Assembly (NCBI GenBank): GCA_964529415.1
Contig: CAZGWD010000007.1
Coordinates: forward strand, 124,001 to 188,000
Origin: CAYMPH01 sp964529415
Lineage (GTDB): Bacteria; Spirochaetota; UBA4802; UBA5550
Direction of reading: 5' to 3'
DNA length: 64,000 nt
In this document: one piece after another, positions 17,776-27,070 of the stretch
How the letters are laid out: every line of letters begins with the position of its first letter
Numbering within the stretch: the stretch's first letter is position 1
Position numbers and translations under genes: made by a program
The notes under the pieces: generated by a model
The model's input: only the letters and a program-made list of their open reading frames with translations
Told to the model about the DNA's origin: nothing
Databases searched by the model: none

Positions 17776-18815
17776 ATCTTATTATATTTTTTTCCTGATA
17801 ATTGTCCGCAAGCACCCTGAATGTCTGAACCGAGACTTTTTCTGATTGAAACAGGGACATTCATTATTTCAAGCTGTTTAATGAAATCATCAATTTCTTT
17901 GTGAGTTGGCGTTTCCAATCCGTGTGTTCCGGGATTTAATGGAATTAAGTTAAGTTTGATTCTTGAATAACGGAACATTTTTTTTAATCTTTCTGTATCT
18001 TCCTTTGATATATTATCTTTTCTCATAACATATTCCAGAGTAACGCGATTTTTTGATACAGGAAATTTCTTTTCGAGAAGTTCTGCTATTTTTTTCATTG
18101 AGTTTTTTTTCTCAACAGGCATATTCATGATCCTTTTTTCAGGAAGCGTATCATTTAAAGATATAGCTAAATTATATGGCCTTTTCTCCTCGATAAAACG
18201 TTCAATTCCTTTTAAAATGCCGCATGTTGAAATTGTAATTTTTCTTACAGATATGTGAAAACCGAAGGTGTAATTCATGATATCACATGCTTTAAGTACA
18301 TTGTCATAATTCATAAATGGCTCGCCCATTCCCATGAAAACTATATTATTGTTAAAAAGTCCTGAAATTCTGCGGACATTGCATAACTGGTCAAGAATTT
18401 CTCCGGTTGATAAATTTCTGAAAAAGCCGGTTTTGCCGGTTTCGCAGAATACGCATTTCATGGCGCATCCAATCTGGCTTGAAATGCATACAGTCAGCCT
18501 TCCGTCATTTGACCCTTCGTTTTTAATTAAAACAGATTCGATGAAATGGTTGTCGTGTGTTTTGAATAAATATTTTTCGCTTCCATCCTGGGAAGAAACA
18601 AGTCGGTCTTCGAGCTGTAATGGTGATAGGTTGAAATCTTCACCAAGCTTTTTTCTCAATACTTTTGAAAAATTAGTGAAATCCTGAAATGATATTGCAT
18701 TCCTTTCGTAAAGCCAGTTAAAAAGCTGTTTTGCCCTATAAGGTTTTTCTCCAATAACAGCAAAATATTCTTCAACTTCTTCAAGCGATAAATCTTTTAT
18801 AAATCTTTCAGCCAT
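17772..18815 (-). CDS. rlmN: Dual-specificity RNA methyltransferase RlmN
   Basis: 347 residues. A radical-SAM enzyme that methylates C2 of A2503 in 23S rRNA and A37 of some tRNAs. The cluster motif CISSQIGCAMKCVFC carries the catalytic Cys seven residues before the CX3CX2C cluster, as in E. coli RlmN. The second catalytic Cys is in GACGQL at the C-terminus. MNMPVEKKNS and LNLIPLNPGTHG are typical of the family. Housekeeping function, but placed between a SpoIIE phosphatase and PBP1a with overlaps of 8 and 4 bp. Confidence 0.95.
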   Translation of the reverse strand: MAERFIKDLSLEEVEEYFAVIGEKPYRAKQLFNWLYERNAISFQDFTNFSKVLRKKLGEDFNLSPLQLEDRLVSSQDGSEKYLFKTHDNHFIESVLIKNEGSNDGRLTVCISSQIGCAMKCVFCETGKTGFFRNLSTGEILDQLCNVRRISGLFNNNIVFMGMGEPFMNYDNVLKACDIMNYTFGFHISVRKITISTCGILKGIERFIEEKRPYNLAISLNDTLPEKRIMNMPVEKKNSMKKIAELLEKKFPVSKNRVTLEYVMRKDNISKEDTERLKKMFRYSRIKLNLIPLNPGTHGLETPTHKEIDDFIKQLEIMNVPVSIRKSLGSDIQGACGQLSGKKYNKI

Positions 18816-21012
18816 TAATCTCCTTCAATTCAAATAAAGCCATTTTGTTGTCAGGGTCAATGTTAACAACTTTTTCGAATGTTTTAGTTGCGTTTATAAT
18901 ATCGCCTTTTTTCTTATAACACATGGCAATCGCAAAAAGTGCAATGACATAATTGGAGTCAATTTCAAGTGCTTTTTCATAATTTAATATTGCATTGTCA
19001 TAATCAAACATCTGATAATAAGAAGATCCATTAATGTAGAAAGCATGTTTGTTTCTTTTATCATTTGCAAGATACTTTTCAAAACTGGATATTGATTTTG
19101 AAAAGTTATTGATTCTGAAAAAATTTTTCCCGAGATTGTAAAGAAGCTTCTGGTTGTTGGGATATTTTACCAATCCTTTTTCAAGGAGATCAATTGCTTC
19201 TGTATATTTATGAGTGTTTATAAGCTTTTTGGATGTTTTAATAATATCTACAGCTTCATCCCGGGCAAGCTCGATAACTATCAGTGTTATATCATCCTCT
19301 ACGGATGCATTGCCGATATGCCTTTGAACATCTTCAAGAATGAAATTGGCAAATTCATCAAGCGGAAGTCTTCTGTTTACAATTATTACTTCTTCAAGCC
19401 TCGCATTTGAATAATCTTTTCTTCCTTCATTATTTGCTTCAGGGATTCCGTCAGTATATAAAATAATTCTGTCGCCGTAATTCATCTTAACCGAAAGTTC
19501 GTCGTAAGATTCACTTGCTTCTTCAATAGCTCCAATGAAAAGACCGTTTGTATCAAGAAGCTCAATTTTGCTCTCTTCAGTTCTCAATAGAATTGCTTTC
19601 TGATGGCTTGCATTGGAATATACAACATTATATTCTTCATCAATGGCAACCATGAAGCATGTCATATAATCCTGTGTCTTAACATGATCGAGAATGTTTT
19701 TATTGACATCCTGGAATATCCTTCTCGGTGAATCATATTTGATGCTTGCGTTTGTGAATGATATTTTCGCCATTGTTGTTACAAGAGCAGCAGGAATTCC
19801 ATGACCTGATACGTCCGCTATCATAAATCCGAATTTGCTGTTTTTCAGCTGATAAATGTCATAAAAATCCCCGCCGATTTTTTCCATTGCTATATAACGT
19901 ACGCAAAACTTCAGCTCATTCCAGTCTTCAATTTTTGTTGGAAGAATGCTCCGCTGGATAATGCTTGCCATATCAAGCTGTTTCTGCATCTGGTCGTCTT
20001 TGCCTTTGAGATCTGAGAGTGCATTTTGAAGTTCATTTGTGCGCTGTTCAACTTTCTGTTCCAGATTTTTTCTATGACCTTCAATTTCCCATGACATCTC
20101 CATTAATGCAAATTCTATTGATGCGAATTCATTTTCAAGAGACATTACATTAAAGTTTGCCTTACCTCCGGCAGCAATTTCCTTTGTTACTCTCCTGAGG
20201 TCACGTAAAGCTCTAACAATAGAACTTGTATTAACCTGCATGATTACAATTCCCGCAATCATTGAAAGAATGAAGTTAACAATAATAAATCCGATGTTAT
20301 AATCCTCATTAAGTCTGCTTTTTTCCATTAGAGCAGCAAAAGATAGAAGAGTTATGATCATCAGCATAATGAAGAACATGAACTTGAACCTGATTCCAAT
20401 TAATGCTCTTGGTTTTTGAGGCTGGCCTGAAAGTATTATTTTATTATAAATTAAAGTTCTTTCCTGGTTGGTAAGATACTCTGCTGAAAGATATGATATC
20501 ATTGTATTAAGCATAACTACAAGCAGCATTGAAATATTTATTATTTTCATGATATCAATAAAATTTTCGTAAGAAATTGAGCCTTTGAATTTATATTCAT
20601 AGAATGAAAAAGCTGCAAATAATATTCCAATCAGGGAACTGTTTACAATGGCAAGAATTGCAGTTGATAGTGGAAGGTCTGAAATATAGTTATATAATTT
20701 TTTTAATTCATCATTGGACACATTGAAATTTATTTTAAAGGAAGTATTAATTATTCTTAAAAATTTAAAAAGTGCTGGAATTTTAATAGGCGTAAAAAAC
20801 CCATATTCAAGAAAATAAATTAAAGATACTGCAAACATCGATACAGGAAGCCATTTATATACCAGCTTGATTATTATTTCATAAGGGAAAACAATAAAGG
20901 TACTGCCGAGAAAGTACCCTAAAAATGTTACTACTCCGCCTATTATGATAGTATAAAATGATATTGCGAAAGTATAACTTATGTTTTGAGCGATGAAATA
21001 AAATAATCTCAT
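18808..21012 (-). CDS. Membrane SpoIIE-type PP2C phosphatase with HAMP-like linker and C-terminal TPRs
   Basis: 734 residues. About six membrane helices (up to ~260), a HAMP-like segment (DLRRVTKEIAAGGKANFNV), a coiled coil (~310-345) and a SpoIIE PP2C domain (~350-560). The metal-site motifs are complete: GGDFYDI, DVSGHGIPAAL, YTDGIPEA, EDDITLIVIEL. Four TPR units end the protein (YPNNQKLLYNLGKNFF onward). The expected substrate is an anti-sigma-factor antagonist; the TPRs probably recruit a partner. It heads the seven-gene run that includes PBP1a, M23 and CNNM genes. Of the three SpoIIE proteins in the window, only this one carries TPRs. Confidence 0.9.
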   Translation of the reverse strand: MRLFYFIAQNISYTFAISFYTIIIGGVVTFLGYFLGSTFIVFPYEIIIKLVYKWLPVSMFAVSLIYFLEYGFFTPIKIPALFKFLRIINTSFKINFNVSNDELKKLYNYISDLPLSTAILAIVNSSLIGILFAAFSFYEYKFKGSISYENFIDIMKIINISMLLVVMLNTMISYLSAEYLTNQERTLIYNKIILSGQPQKPRALIGIRFKFMFFIMLMIITLLSFAALMEKSRLNEDYNIGFIIVNFILSMIAGIVIMQVNTSSIVRALRDLRRVTKEIAAGGKANFNVMSLENEFASIEFALMEMSWEIEGHRKNLEQKVEQRTNELQNALSDLKGKDDQMQKQLDMASIIQRSILPTKIEDWNELKFCVRYIAMEKIGGDFYDIYQLKNSKFGFMIADVSGHGIPAALVTTMAKISFTNASIKYDSPRRIFQDVNKNILDHVKTQDYMTCFMVAIDEEYNVVYSNASHQKAILLRTEESKIELLDTNGLFIGAIEEASESYDELSVKMNYGDRIILYTDGIPEANNEGRKDYSNARLEEVIIVNRRLPLDEFANFILEDVQRHIGNASVEDDITLIVIELARDEAVDIIKTSKKLINTHKYTEAIDLLEKGLVKYPNNQKLLYNLGKNFFRINNFSKSISSFEKYLANDKRNKHAFYINGSSYYQMFDYDNAILNYEKALEIDSNYVIALFAIAMCYKKKGDIINATKTFEKVVNIDPDNKMALFELKEING

Positions 21013-21076
21013 AGATATTCCTGTTTTTAAGTTAAATTAAATATTCAAAAAGCTTAAAATTGAATCGTTTTGTTTC

Positions 21077-21106
21077 TTTTTATCATCCTGGGCTTAATTA
21101 TGTCAA
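21077..21106 (-). promoter_or_regulatory. Promoter candidate for the SpoIIE-rlmN-PBP operon
   Basis: Minus strand: TTGACA (21106-21101), 18-bp spacer, TAAAAA (21082-21077), then a leader of about 65 bases to the ATG at 21012. Perfect -35, weak -10. It lies just past the end of the SUMF1-like gene, separating the two leftward operons. Confidence 0.4.
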
Positions 21107-21118
21107 AAAGAAAATATT

Positions 21119-22279
21119 TTATTTTTTATCGCGATCTTGTGAAAAAACATCCTTTGCGCATCTGAAACCCGCGCTGTTATCTTTATAAAGATTTGGAGTT
21201 CCTCCAATCTCTCTATTGCTAACTCTTATTTTCATTCTGTCAGATGTGAAATTACCGCCTCTGATAACTTTATACTGTTTGCCGAATTTTCTATCAATAG
21301 TTTTATTTCCCGAGTAAGGAAGATACCAGCTGGATGTCCATTCAGATGCATTACCGGCTAAATGAAGATGCCCATATGGTGAATTTACTTCCTGAAACGA
21401 ATATACAGGGAAAAATCCCGGTGTTGTTTTTGAATATTTTTCTTTAATAAAACGCCCAGTTTCCTCTTTAGCCCAGAATTCTGAACAATTAGATTTTTCA
21501 GCATTAAATTTTCCATCCCATGGGTATGAATTTTCTTCAGTGTCTTCATCAATACCCCCTGTTCCCTTTGCAGCCTTTTCCCACTCCTGTTCTGTTGGCA
21601 GGCGTTTACCTGCCCATTTGGAATATTCAACTGCTTCATAAAAAGTAACAATTACCGGAAGATCTTTTAATGATTCATCGTAAATTCCGTTCTCCCATGA
21701 TTGAGGCGCAGGGGAATTTGTTTTTTCCATGAATACTTTATAATTTGAATTTGAAACTTCAAGTTTATCAAGATAAAATGGCGGTACAAAAACTGTTCTG
21801 GCAGGTTTTTCATCCGGATCTCCATTATTTGATCCAAGAATGAATTTACCTTCCGGAACTAAAATCATTTCCCGAGAATCGGATTTTGTTATAATTGTTT
21901 TCCTGTATACATTGTTTGTAATTTTAAAAGGTTCAGGGGATACGAATTTTCCTGACGTTTGAACAGATAAAACAATTTCATTCCCGGCTTTAATTTTTGA
22001 AATATCAGACTGATTGTATAGTGAAATTTCCGATGAAGCTCTGTATTTCCAGTTATTCATATTTACAGGTATATAGTTTAAAATTTCCGCTGTGCCGATA
22101 ATAGTATTTTCAAATATCAGCATATATTTTATATTTTCAGGTTTCTTTTTAAAAAGAATATTTGCTGAGGAATTTTTTCTAAGAGATTCAATATATGCTT
22201 TTATCTCATATTTTTCTGAATATGCCTGCGGAGCAATAAATATTAAAAAAAATATTATTGTTAGAGATTTCATTTTCAT
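21119..22279 (-). CDS. Exported SUMF1/FGE-fold protein, probably not a formylglycine-generating enzyme
   Basis: 386 residues with a signal peptide (MKMKSLTIIFFLIFIAPQAYS), about 110 residues of unrecognised N-terminal sequence, then an FGE-sulfatase fold: MILVPEGKFILGS, PVIVTFYEAVEYSKWAGKRL, PTEQEWEKAAKG, HLAGNASEWTSSW, VIRGGNFTSD, GFRCAKD. The paired catalytic Cys that follow the RGG segment in true FGE are absent (RGGNFTSDRMKIRVSNRE), so a binding role is more likely. It is the last gene of the transporter operon, 6 bp after the degenerate kinase-receiver gene. Confidence 0.82.
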   Translation of the reverse strand: MKMKSLTIIFFLIFIAPQAYSEKYEIKAYIESLRKNSSANILFKKKPENIKYMLIFENTIIGTAEILNYIPVNMNNWKYRASSEISLYNQSDISKIKAGNEIVLSVQTSGKFVSPEPFKITNNVYRKTIITKSDSREMILVPEGKFILGSNNGDPDEKPARTVFVPPFYLDKLEVSNSNYKVFMEKTNSPAPQSWENGIYDESLKDLPVIVTFYEAVEYSKWAGKRLPTEQEWEKAAKGTGGIDEDTEENSYPWDGKFNAEKSNCSEFWAKEETGRFIKEKYSKTTPGFFPVYSFQEVNSPYGHLHLAGNASEWTSSWYLPYSGNKTIDRKFGKQYKVIRGGNFTSDRMKIRVSNREIGGTPNLYKDNSAGFRCAKDVFSQDRDKK

Positions 22280-22285
22280 TTTTTT

Positions 22286-23389
22286 TTACCTCTCGATCTG
22301 ATTGATGATTTCTTCAATTTCAACAGGTTTTTTCAGTGTAATAAATTCATTTGAATATTCCGCTGAATGAGTTTTATATTCATTTTCATCAAAAATAATA
22401 ATTGTTTTTTTAAATAATTGAGCATAAGACTTAAAAATTGAATATTTAAGAAATATATCCCTGATGCATGCAAAGTCAATTATTATACATTTATATCTGT
22501 CATGAGATTCGAAACTTTCAAGATTATTGAATTCTATTTTTCTTGTTTTGTAACCGACATCGTGCAGCATTTCTTTTAAAACAATTTCAAGGAAAATATC
22601 TTTTACTGTAATAAGAATATTCCCGTGTTTGGGTTTTCGTTTATCAATTAATATTTCAGAAGATCTGATCTGATCTATTGTGTTTAAAAATTCTATAGAT
22701 GGAAATGATACATTTACAATAAGATTGTTCTCGCTTGTAAAATTTCTTACATTTATTATTCCGCCTAATTCTCTAAGGCTGTTTATTGGTGTGCTGAGTC
22801 CTATTCCTACATTATATTTTGACCCTTCGTAATAGGTAAAATAAACTTTTTGAATTTTATTTATTCCGGGAAATGAGTCAATCAGATTATGAAATTTCAT
22901 CTCTATATTAACATTTGAGGAATCTTTTTTTATGGATATTGAACATGATGATTTCTCATCCATGAATAAATAAATTGATAAAAAAAGATGATGAAGTGAA
23001 TCAGTGAAAATTTTCTGGTCTATTACAATAATGCATTCCTCAGATAATGTCTTTATATCAATTGAACTTATTAAAAACATAGTTTCAAATTCATTTGATA
23101 TTCTTTTTACAAGAGGAACAACATCTATTTCCATATATTCACGATTATAAACAATTTCACTCATGTCTGTTTTTTCATCAAACAGTGTTGTTGCAAGTGT
23201 GAGAAGAGAATGAAGCACGCTTTTATAGTCGGATGGCACTTCATCTTTAAACCAGATTGAAGACTGATTAATTAAGATATCAATATTGATATGCAGTATA
23301 TTACTCAGTGTGATTCTTTTCAGTTCATTTTCTTCATTTAAACGTAACAGCGAATTTTTTATTATTTTTTGAACGTGCTGTTTCATCAT
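22286..23389 (-). CDS. Degenerate histidine-kinase ATPase plus receiver-like domain
   Basis: 367 residues, no membrane segment. Residues ~80-235 resemble a HATPase_c fold: the late box is recognisable (YNVGIGLSTPINSLRELGGI), but the N-box Asn and the D-x-G-x-G box are not seen, and no H-box is obvious. Residues ~255-367 look like a receiver: IIIDFACI has the acceptor-position Asp and LKKPVEI the conserved Lys-Pro, but the N-terminal acidic pair is missing. A non-canonical or dead phosphorelay protein is the best reading. It lies 3 bp after the permease gene and 6 bp before the SUMF1-like gene. Confidence 0.6.
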   Translation of the reverse strand: MMKQHVQKIIKNSLLRLNEENELKRITLSNILHINIDILINQSSIWFKDEVPSDYKSVLHSLLTLATTLFDEKTDMSEIVYNREYMEIDVVPLVKRISNEFETMFLISSIDIKTLSEECIIVIDQKIFTDSLHHLFLSIYLFMDEKSSCSISIKKDSSNVNIEMKFHNLIDSFPGINKIQKVYFTYYEGSKYNVGIGLSTPINSLRELGGIINVRNFTSENNLIVNVSFPSIEFLNTIDQIRSSEILIDKRKPKHGNILITVKDIFLEIVLKEMLHDVGYKTRKIEFNNLESFESHDRYKCIIIDFACIRDIFLKYSIFKSYAQLFKKTIIIFDENEYKTHSAEYSNEFITLKKPVEIEEIINQIER

Positions 23390-23392
23390 ATT

Positions 23393-24376
23393 CTATTTTC
23401 CGGATGATTTGGGATCCAAAGCATCCTGTAAACCTTCTCCGAGTATATTATATGCTGTTATGGTAATGAAAATGGCAAGGCCGGGGAATAAAGTCAGCCA
23501 CCAGGCAAAATCCATAAAATCTCTTGATTGGGAAAGAATGTCCCCCCAGCTTGGAGTTGGAGGCTGAACTCCGAAACCGAGAAAACTCAGCGATGATTCA
23601 ACCAGAATCGTTGATGCTATTCCAAATGTGGCTGAAACAAGAACCGGAGGCAGTGCATTGGGTAGAATATGTTTTAATATAATCCAGTAAACTTTTGCGC
23701 CTACTGCTCTTGAAGCTTTTACGAAATCAAGTTCGCGGATTTTAAGAAATTCTCCCCTGACAATCCTTGCAATTCCGGTCCAGCCTGTTATGCCTATTAC
23801 AATCATTACGCTGATAAGGCTTGGTCCCCACAATGCGAGAATTGTTAATATCAGAAAAAAAGAAGGGAAACATATTACAATTTCAATAAAACGGGATATT
23901 ATAAGATCTGCAATTCCGCCATAGTATCCTGCAATAGCGCCGATTATTATTCCAATAGAAAAATAAATAAACACTGCAATAAATCCTACAAATATTGAAA
24001 CTGTAGTCCCGTGAATCATTCTTGCGGCTAAGTCTCTGCCCTGCTCGTCAGTTCCAAGTATATGATCCTTTGATGGAGGTGCGACTATCGAGTTTAAATC
24101 GTATTCAGAGTAGCTGTATTTTATCGGAGGAAAAATTTTGAATCCCTTGTATTTATCGAGCCGCAGATCTTTATTCGCAAGGTCGCTGTTGTTGAAAATT
24201 ATCGGCAGATAAACTTTACCTGAAGTTTCATCAATAAAAATATAAGGCTTGCTGTTCGATATCAGCGGAGCTGCAATTGCAATTACAAAAAGCATCACTA
24301 CAACAGTAAGAGCTGCCATTGACAATCCGCTCTGCCTGAAGTTCTGCCACACTCTCTGTTTATATGATAGGCTCAT
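23393..24376 (-). CDS. Peptide/opine ABC transporter permease, DppC/OppC type
   Basis: 327 residues. The N-terminal helix is followed by a periplasmic segment and a five-helix BPD_transp_1 core. Typical landmarks: the ILGTDEQGRDLAARMIHGTT segment and the EAA loop EFLKIRELDFVKASRAVGA, which docks an ATPase. The C-terminal part reads SLSFLGFGVQPPTPSWGDIL, very characteristic of DppC/OppC. Its ATG overlaps the stop of the DppB-like gene by 4 bp. No ATPase gene is found in the window. Confidence 0.92.
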   Translation of the reverse strand: MSLSYKQRVWQNFRQSGLSMAALTVVVMLFVIAIAAPLISNSKPYIFIDETSGKVYLPIIFNNSDLANKDLRLDKYKGFKIFPPIKYSYSEYDLNSIVAPPSKDHILGTDEQGRDLAARMIHGTTVSIFVGFIAVFIYFSIGIIIGAIAGYYGGIADLIISRFIEIVICFPSFFLILTILALWGPSLISVMIVIGITGWTGIARIVRGEFLKIRELDFVKASRAVGAKVYWIILKHILPNALPPVLVSATFGIASTILVESSLSFLGFGVQPPTPSWGDILSQSRDFMDFAWWLTLFPGLAIFITITAYNILGEGLQDALDPKSSGK

Positions 24377-25374
24377 GCTTTTGTATCCAGTCTTATTCTC
24401 GGATCAACAAGTGCGTACGCAAGATCCGAGGAAAGTATTCCGGCTAAAGTAAGCAATGCGGATATTGATGATATTGCCATGATAACAGGTATGTCTCTCG
24501 AGAGTATCGCTTCAAAAGCAAGCATGCCCATTCCTGGAATTGAAAAAATTGATTCAACTATAACGCTTCCTCCAAGAAGTCCCGGAAGCAGAGATGCCAT
24601 TAAAGTTACAAGAGGAACCATCGAGTTTCGGAATGCATGAATAAAAATTACCCTGTTTTCAGAAAGTCCTTTTGCCCTGGCTGTGGTAATGTACTGCTGG
24701 TTAATTACTTCAAGCATATTTGCCCTGGCATATCTGGAAAGAAAAGCAAAACTACCGTATGTAAGAGTAATAACCGGCAATACAAGATGCCAGATAATAT
24801 TTCCTGCCTTCTGAAAAAAAGGCGCTTTTTCCGCATAATCAGAAATGAATCCGCCGAGCGGAAACATATTCAGGAATTCCCCACCGCTGAAAAAAATAAG
24901 AAGAAGTAACGCAATCCAGAAAGATGGAAGAGAGTATAAAATAAAAAGCAGTAAACTTGTGCTTCTATCGAAGAAAGAATTTTTTTTAACTGCTGATATT
25001 ATTCCAAGCGGGACAGAGATAATATATACAATAACCAGGGTTATAAAATTCAGCAGAAGTGTAATCGGTAGAGCTTCGGCAATTCTTGATGAAACAGGTC
25101 GTCCATCTTTCCGGGAAGTCCCGAGATCGAGAACCATAAATTTTTTCATCCAGTCGAAATATCCTATAATAATAGGTTTGTCCAGACCATAGAGCTTTTT
25201 TTCCTGATCTACAATCTCTTTCCCGATTGAATCAGCTTTTAAAGCACCCTGCGAATCAAGTTTAAGTGTTGTAAAGTCTCCCGGTGCTAGGCGGATCATT
25301 GCATAGGTTACAAGTGTAATTCCGATAAAAGTCGGTATTACAAGGAGAAGCCTTTTAATCAGATATTTTTTCAT
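24373..25374 (-). CDS. Peptide/opine ABC transporter permease, DppB/OppB type
   Basis: About 333 residues from the ATG at 25374 (MKKYLIKRLLLVIPTFIGIT, the classic DppB N-terminus); a TTG at 25398 would add eight residues. Six helices; the EAA loop ANMLEVINQQYITTARAKGL and the SIFSIPGMGML segment are standard for the family. The gene overlaps the 3' end of the substrate-binding-protein gene by about 20 bp. Together with the DppC-like gene it forms the transmembrane channel for oligopeptides, dipeptides or a related solute. Confidence 0.92.
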   Translation of the reverse strand: MKKYLIKRLLLVIPTFIGITLVTYAMIRLAPGDFTTLKLDSQGALKADSIGKEIVDQEKKLYGLDKPIIIGYFDWMKKFMVLDLGTSRKDGRPVSSRIAEALPITLLLNFITLVIVYIISVPLGIISAVKKNSFFDRSTSLLLFILYSLPSFWIALLLLIFFSGGEFLNMFPLGGFISDYAEKAPFFQKAGNIIWHLVLPVITLTYGSFAFLSRYARANMLEVINQQYITTARAKGLSENRVIFIHAFRNSMVPLVTLMASLLPGLLGGSVIVESIFSIPGMGMLAFEAILSRDIPVIMAISSISALLTLAGILSSDLAYALVDPRIRLDTKA

Positions 25375-26962
25375 TAATAGTCCATTCCCTGTATTCAAGA
25401 CCTGTTATGTGAACTTTTACATTATCAAATTTTTTGCTTACGATTGAAAGAGCAGGCGTACAGAATAAAAAAGTATACGGCTGTTCAATGTAAAGTATTT
25501 CATGGAATCTTTTATACATCGCGTTTCTTTTATCTTCATCGAATTCCATTCTGGCCCTGGTGATAATATCGTCTGCTTCGGTATTTTTAAAATAGCAGAA
25601 ATTAGAACCGTTTTCTGTCTGTGATGAATGCCATATCTGGTATGGATCACCGCTGTAACCGAGGCTCCAGCTCAATGTAACTGCATCAAAATCCCTTTTG
25701 TGAAGTTTTTCAACAAATACAGCCCATTCATATTTATTAATTTCCATTTCAATTCCGTTTTTCGAAAGGTCCTCTTTCAGAATTGTTGCAAGACGTTCTG
25801 AAAATTTTCTGTTTGAAGGAATCGTAAAGGTAAATTTGAATTTCTTGCCGTTTTTGTCAAGTATGCCGTCTCCGTCTGTATCCTTCCAGCCTGCTTCAGC
25901 CAGGAGTTCCCTGCCCCTGATCGGATCATAAGGCCATGGTTTAAGATCATTATTATAAGCCTTGCTGAAAATATAAAATGTTCCTGTGACCTCTTTTCCA
26001 AGCCCGAACAGCAGTTTATCCAGAATCGCTTTACGATTAATAAAATGCGTCATGGCAAGGCGGACTTTCCTGTCGCTGAAAAAATCGCTTCTTGCATTCC
26101 ATCCGATAAAACTGAATTTAGGCAGGTAGTATGTAAGTTTATAATTATGTTTTAAAAATTTCTCGGAATTTGTCTGCCTTATCCACTGGATCTCCCTGAC
26201 AGCCATTACATCCAGTTCACCTTTTTTCAGCATCTGTAGTGCGACATTATCCTCGGAAATTATTTTATATACAATTTTTTTAAGAACAGGAGGCTTTTCC
26301 CTGCTTTTTTCATTGGCAGTCAGGGTGACTCTTTTCCCTGTTTCCCATTTCTCAAGCCTGTATGATCCGGTTCCTACCGGGAATCTGTTGTTTTTATGTG
26401 AGTTGAAATCAGTTCCGTCATTGAAAATATGTTTAGGAATAACTGTAATCATCCCGCAAATTTCAAGTGCCTGATAGTATGGTCTGTTGTATTTGAATTC
26501 TACTGTATATTTATCAATTTTTACTGCGCTTAAAATGTCTATGAAATAAACTTTAAGTGATGCAGATGCCACTTTCGGATCTTTTATTATATTATATGAA
26601 TAAATTACATCATCAGCTGTCATTTCAACGCCATCGCTGAAGAGAATTCCTTTTTTAAGGTAAAATCTGAAAGTGCTTTTATCAAGGGAAATTTCCCATT
26701 TTTCAGCCAGAAGCGGTTTGAGTTCAAGCGTATCTATATCTCTTTCAATAAGAGATTCATAGATATTTTTATTGATCATTGATTCGTATCCATCTGTGGA
26801 AATAATAGGATTTAAGGTACCAGGTTCAGATGACAGATGCATGTAAACTGTATCAGACCTGGTTTCTGAAACTGCAGAAGTGCAGGAGACAATAGATAAT
26901 ATTGCTGACAGGAAAATAATAGAGTAAAATGTTTTATATATGGCGGATTTGATTATAATCAT
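25355..26962 (-). CDS. Peptide ABC transporter substrate-binding lipoprotein (SBP_bac_5)
   Basis: 535 residues, lipoprotein signal with lipobox SIVSC. Family 5 solute-binding landmarks: HLSSEPGTLNPIISTDGYES, FYLKKGILFSDGVEMTADDV, FPVGTGSYRLEKWETGKRV, RLAMTHFINRKAIL. It binds peptides, nickel chelates or similar solutes and delivers them to the permeases encoded next. First gene of a five-gene operon, with a good promoter 37-65 bp upstream. Confidence 0.92.
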   Translation of the reverse strand: MIIIKSAIYKTFYSIIFLSAILSIVSCTSAVSETRSDTVYMHLSSEPGTLNPIISTDGYESMINKNIYESLIERDIDTLELKPLLAEKWEISLDKSTFRFYLKKGILFSDGVEMTADDVIYSYNIIKDPKVASASLKVYFIDILSAVKIDKYTVEFKYNRPYYQALEICGMITVIPKHIFNDGTDFNSHKNNRFPVGTGSYRLEKWETGKRVTLTANEKSREKPPVLKKIVYKIISEDNVALQMLKKGELDVMAVREIQWIRQTNSEKFLKHNYKLTYYLPKFSFIGWNARSDFFSDRKVRLAMTHFINRKAILDKLLFGLGKEVTGTFYIFSKAYNNDLKPWPYDPIRGRELLAEAGWKDTDGDGILDKNGKKFKFTFTIPSNRKFSERLATILKEDLSKNGIEMEINKYEWAVFVEKLHKRDFDAVTLSWSLGYSGDPYQIWHSSQTENGSNFCYFKNTEADDIITRARMEFDEDKRNAMYKRFHEILYIEQPYTFLFCTPALSIVSKKFDNVKVHITGLEYREWTINEKISD

Positions 26963-26998
26963 TAAAAGATCAGTCCTTCTTTTTCATTTCATCAATTC

Positions 26999-27027
26999 AT
27001 TTTAAAAAGAACACAAGCGCGTGTCAA
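26999..27027 (-). promoter_or_regulatory. Promoter for the ABC-transporter operon
   Basis: Minus strand: TTGACA (27027-27022), exactly 17 bp, TAAAAT (27004-26999), with the gene start at 26962. Among the best-matching promoters of the window. Confidence 0.65.
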
Positions 27028-27070
27028 GAATTATAGCATAATTGTTTATAAAGTGCTCAAGAATAAAAAC

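Noticed and set aside
23393..27027. Complete oligopeptide ABC importer
   Set aside because: No Walker-A ATP-binding cassette gene is found in or next to the operon, so only the permease and binding-protein part is called.
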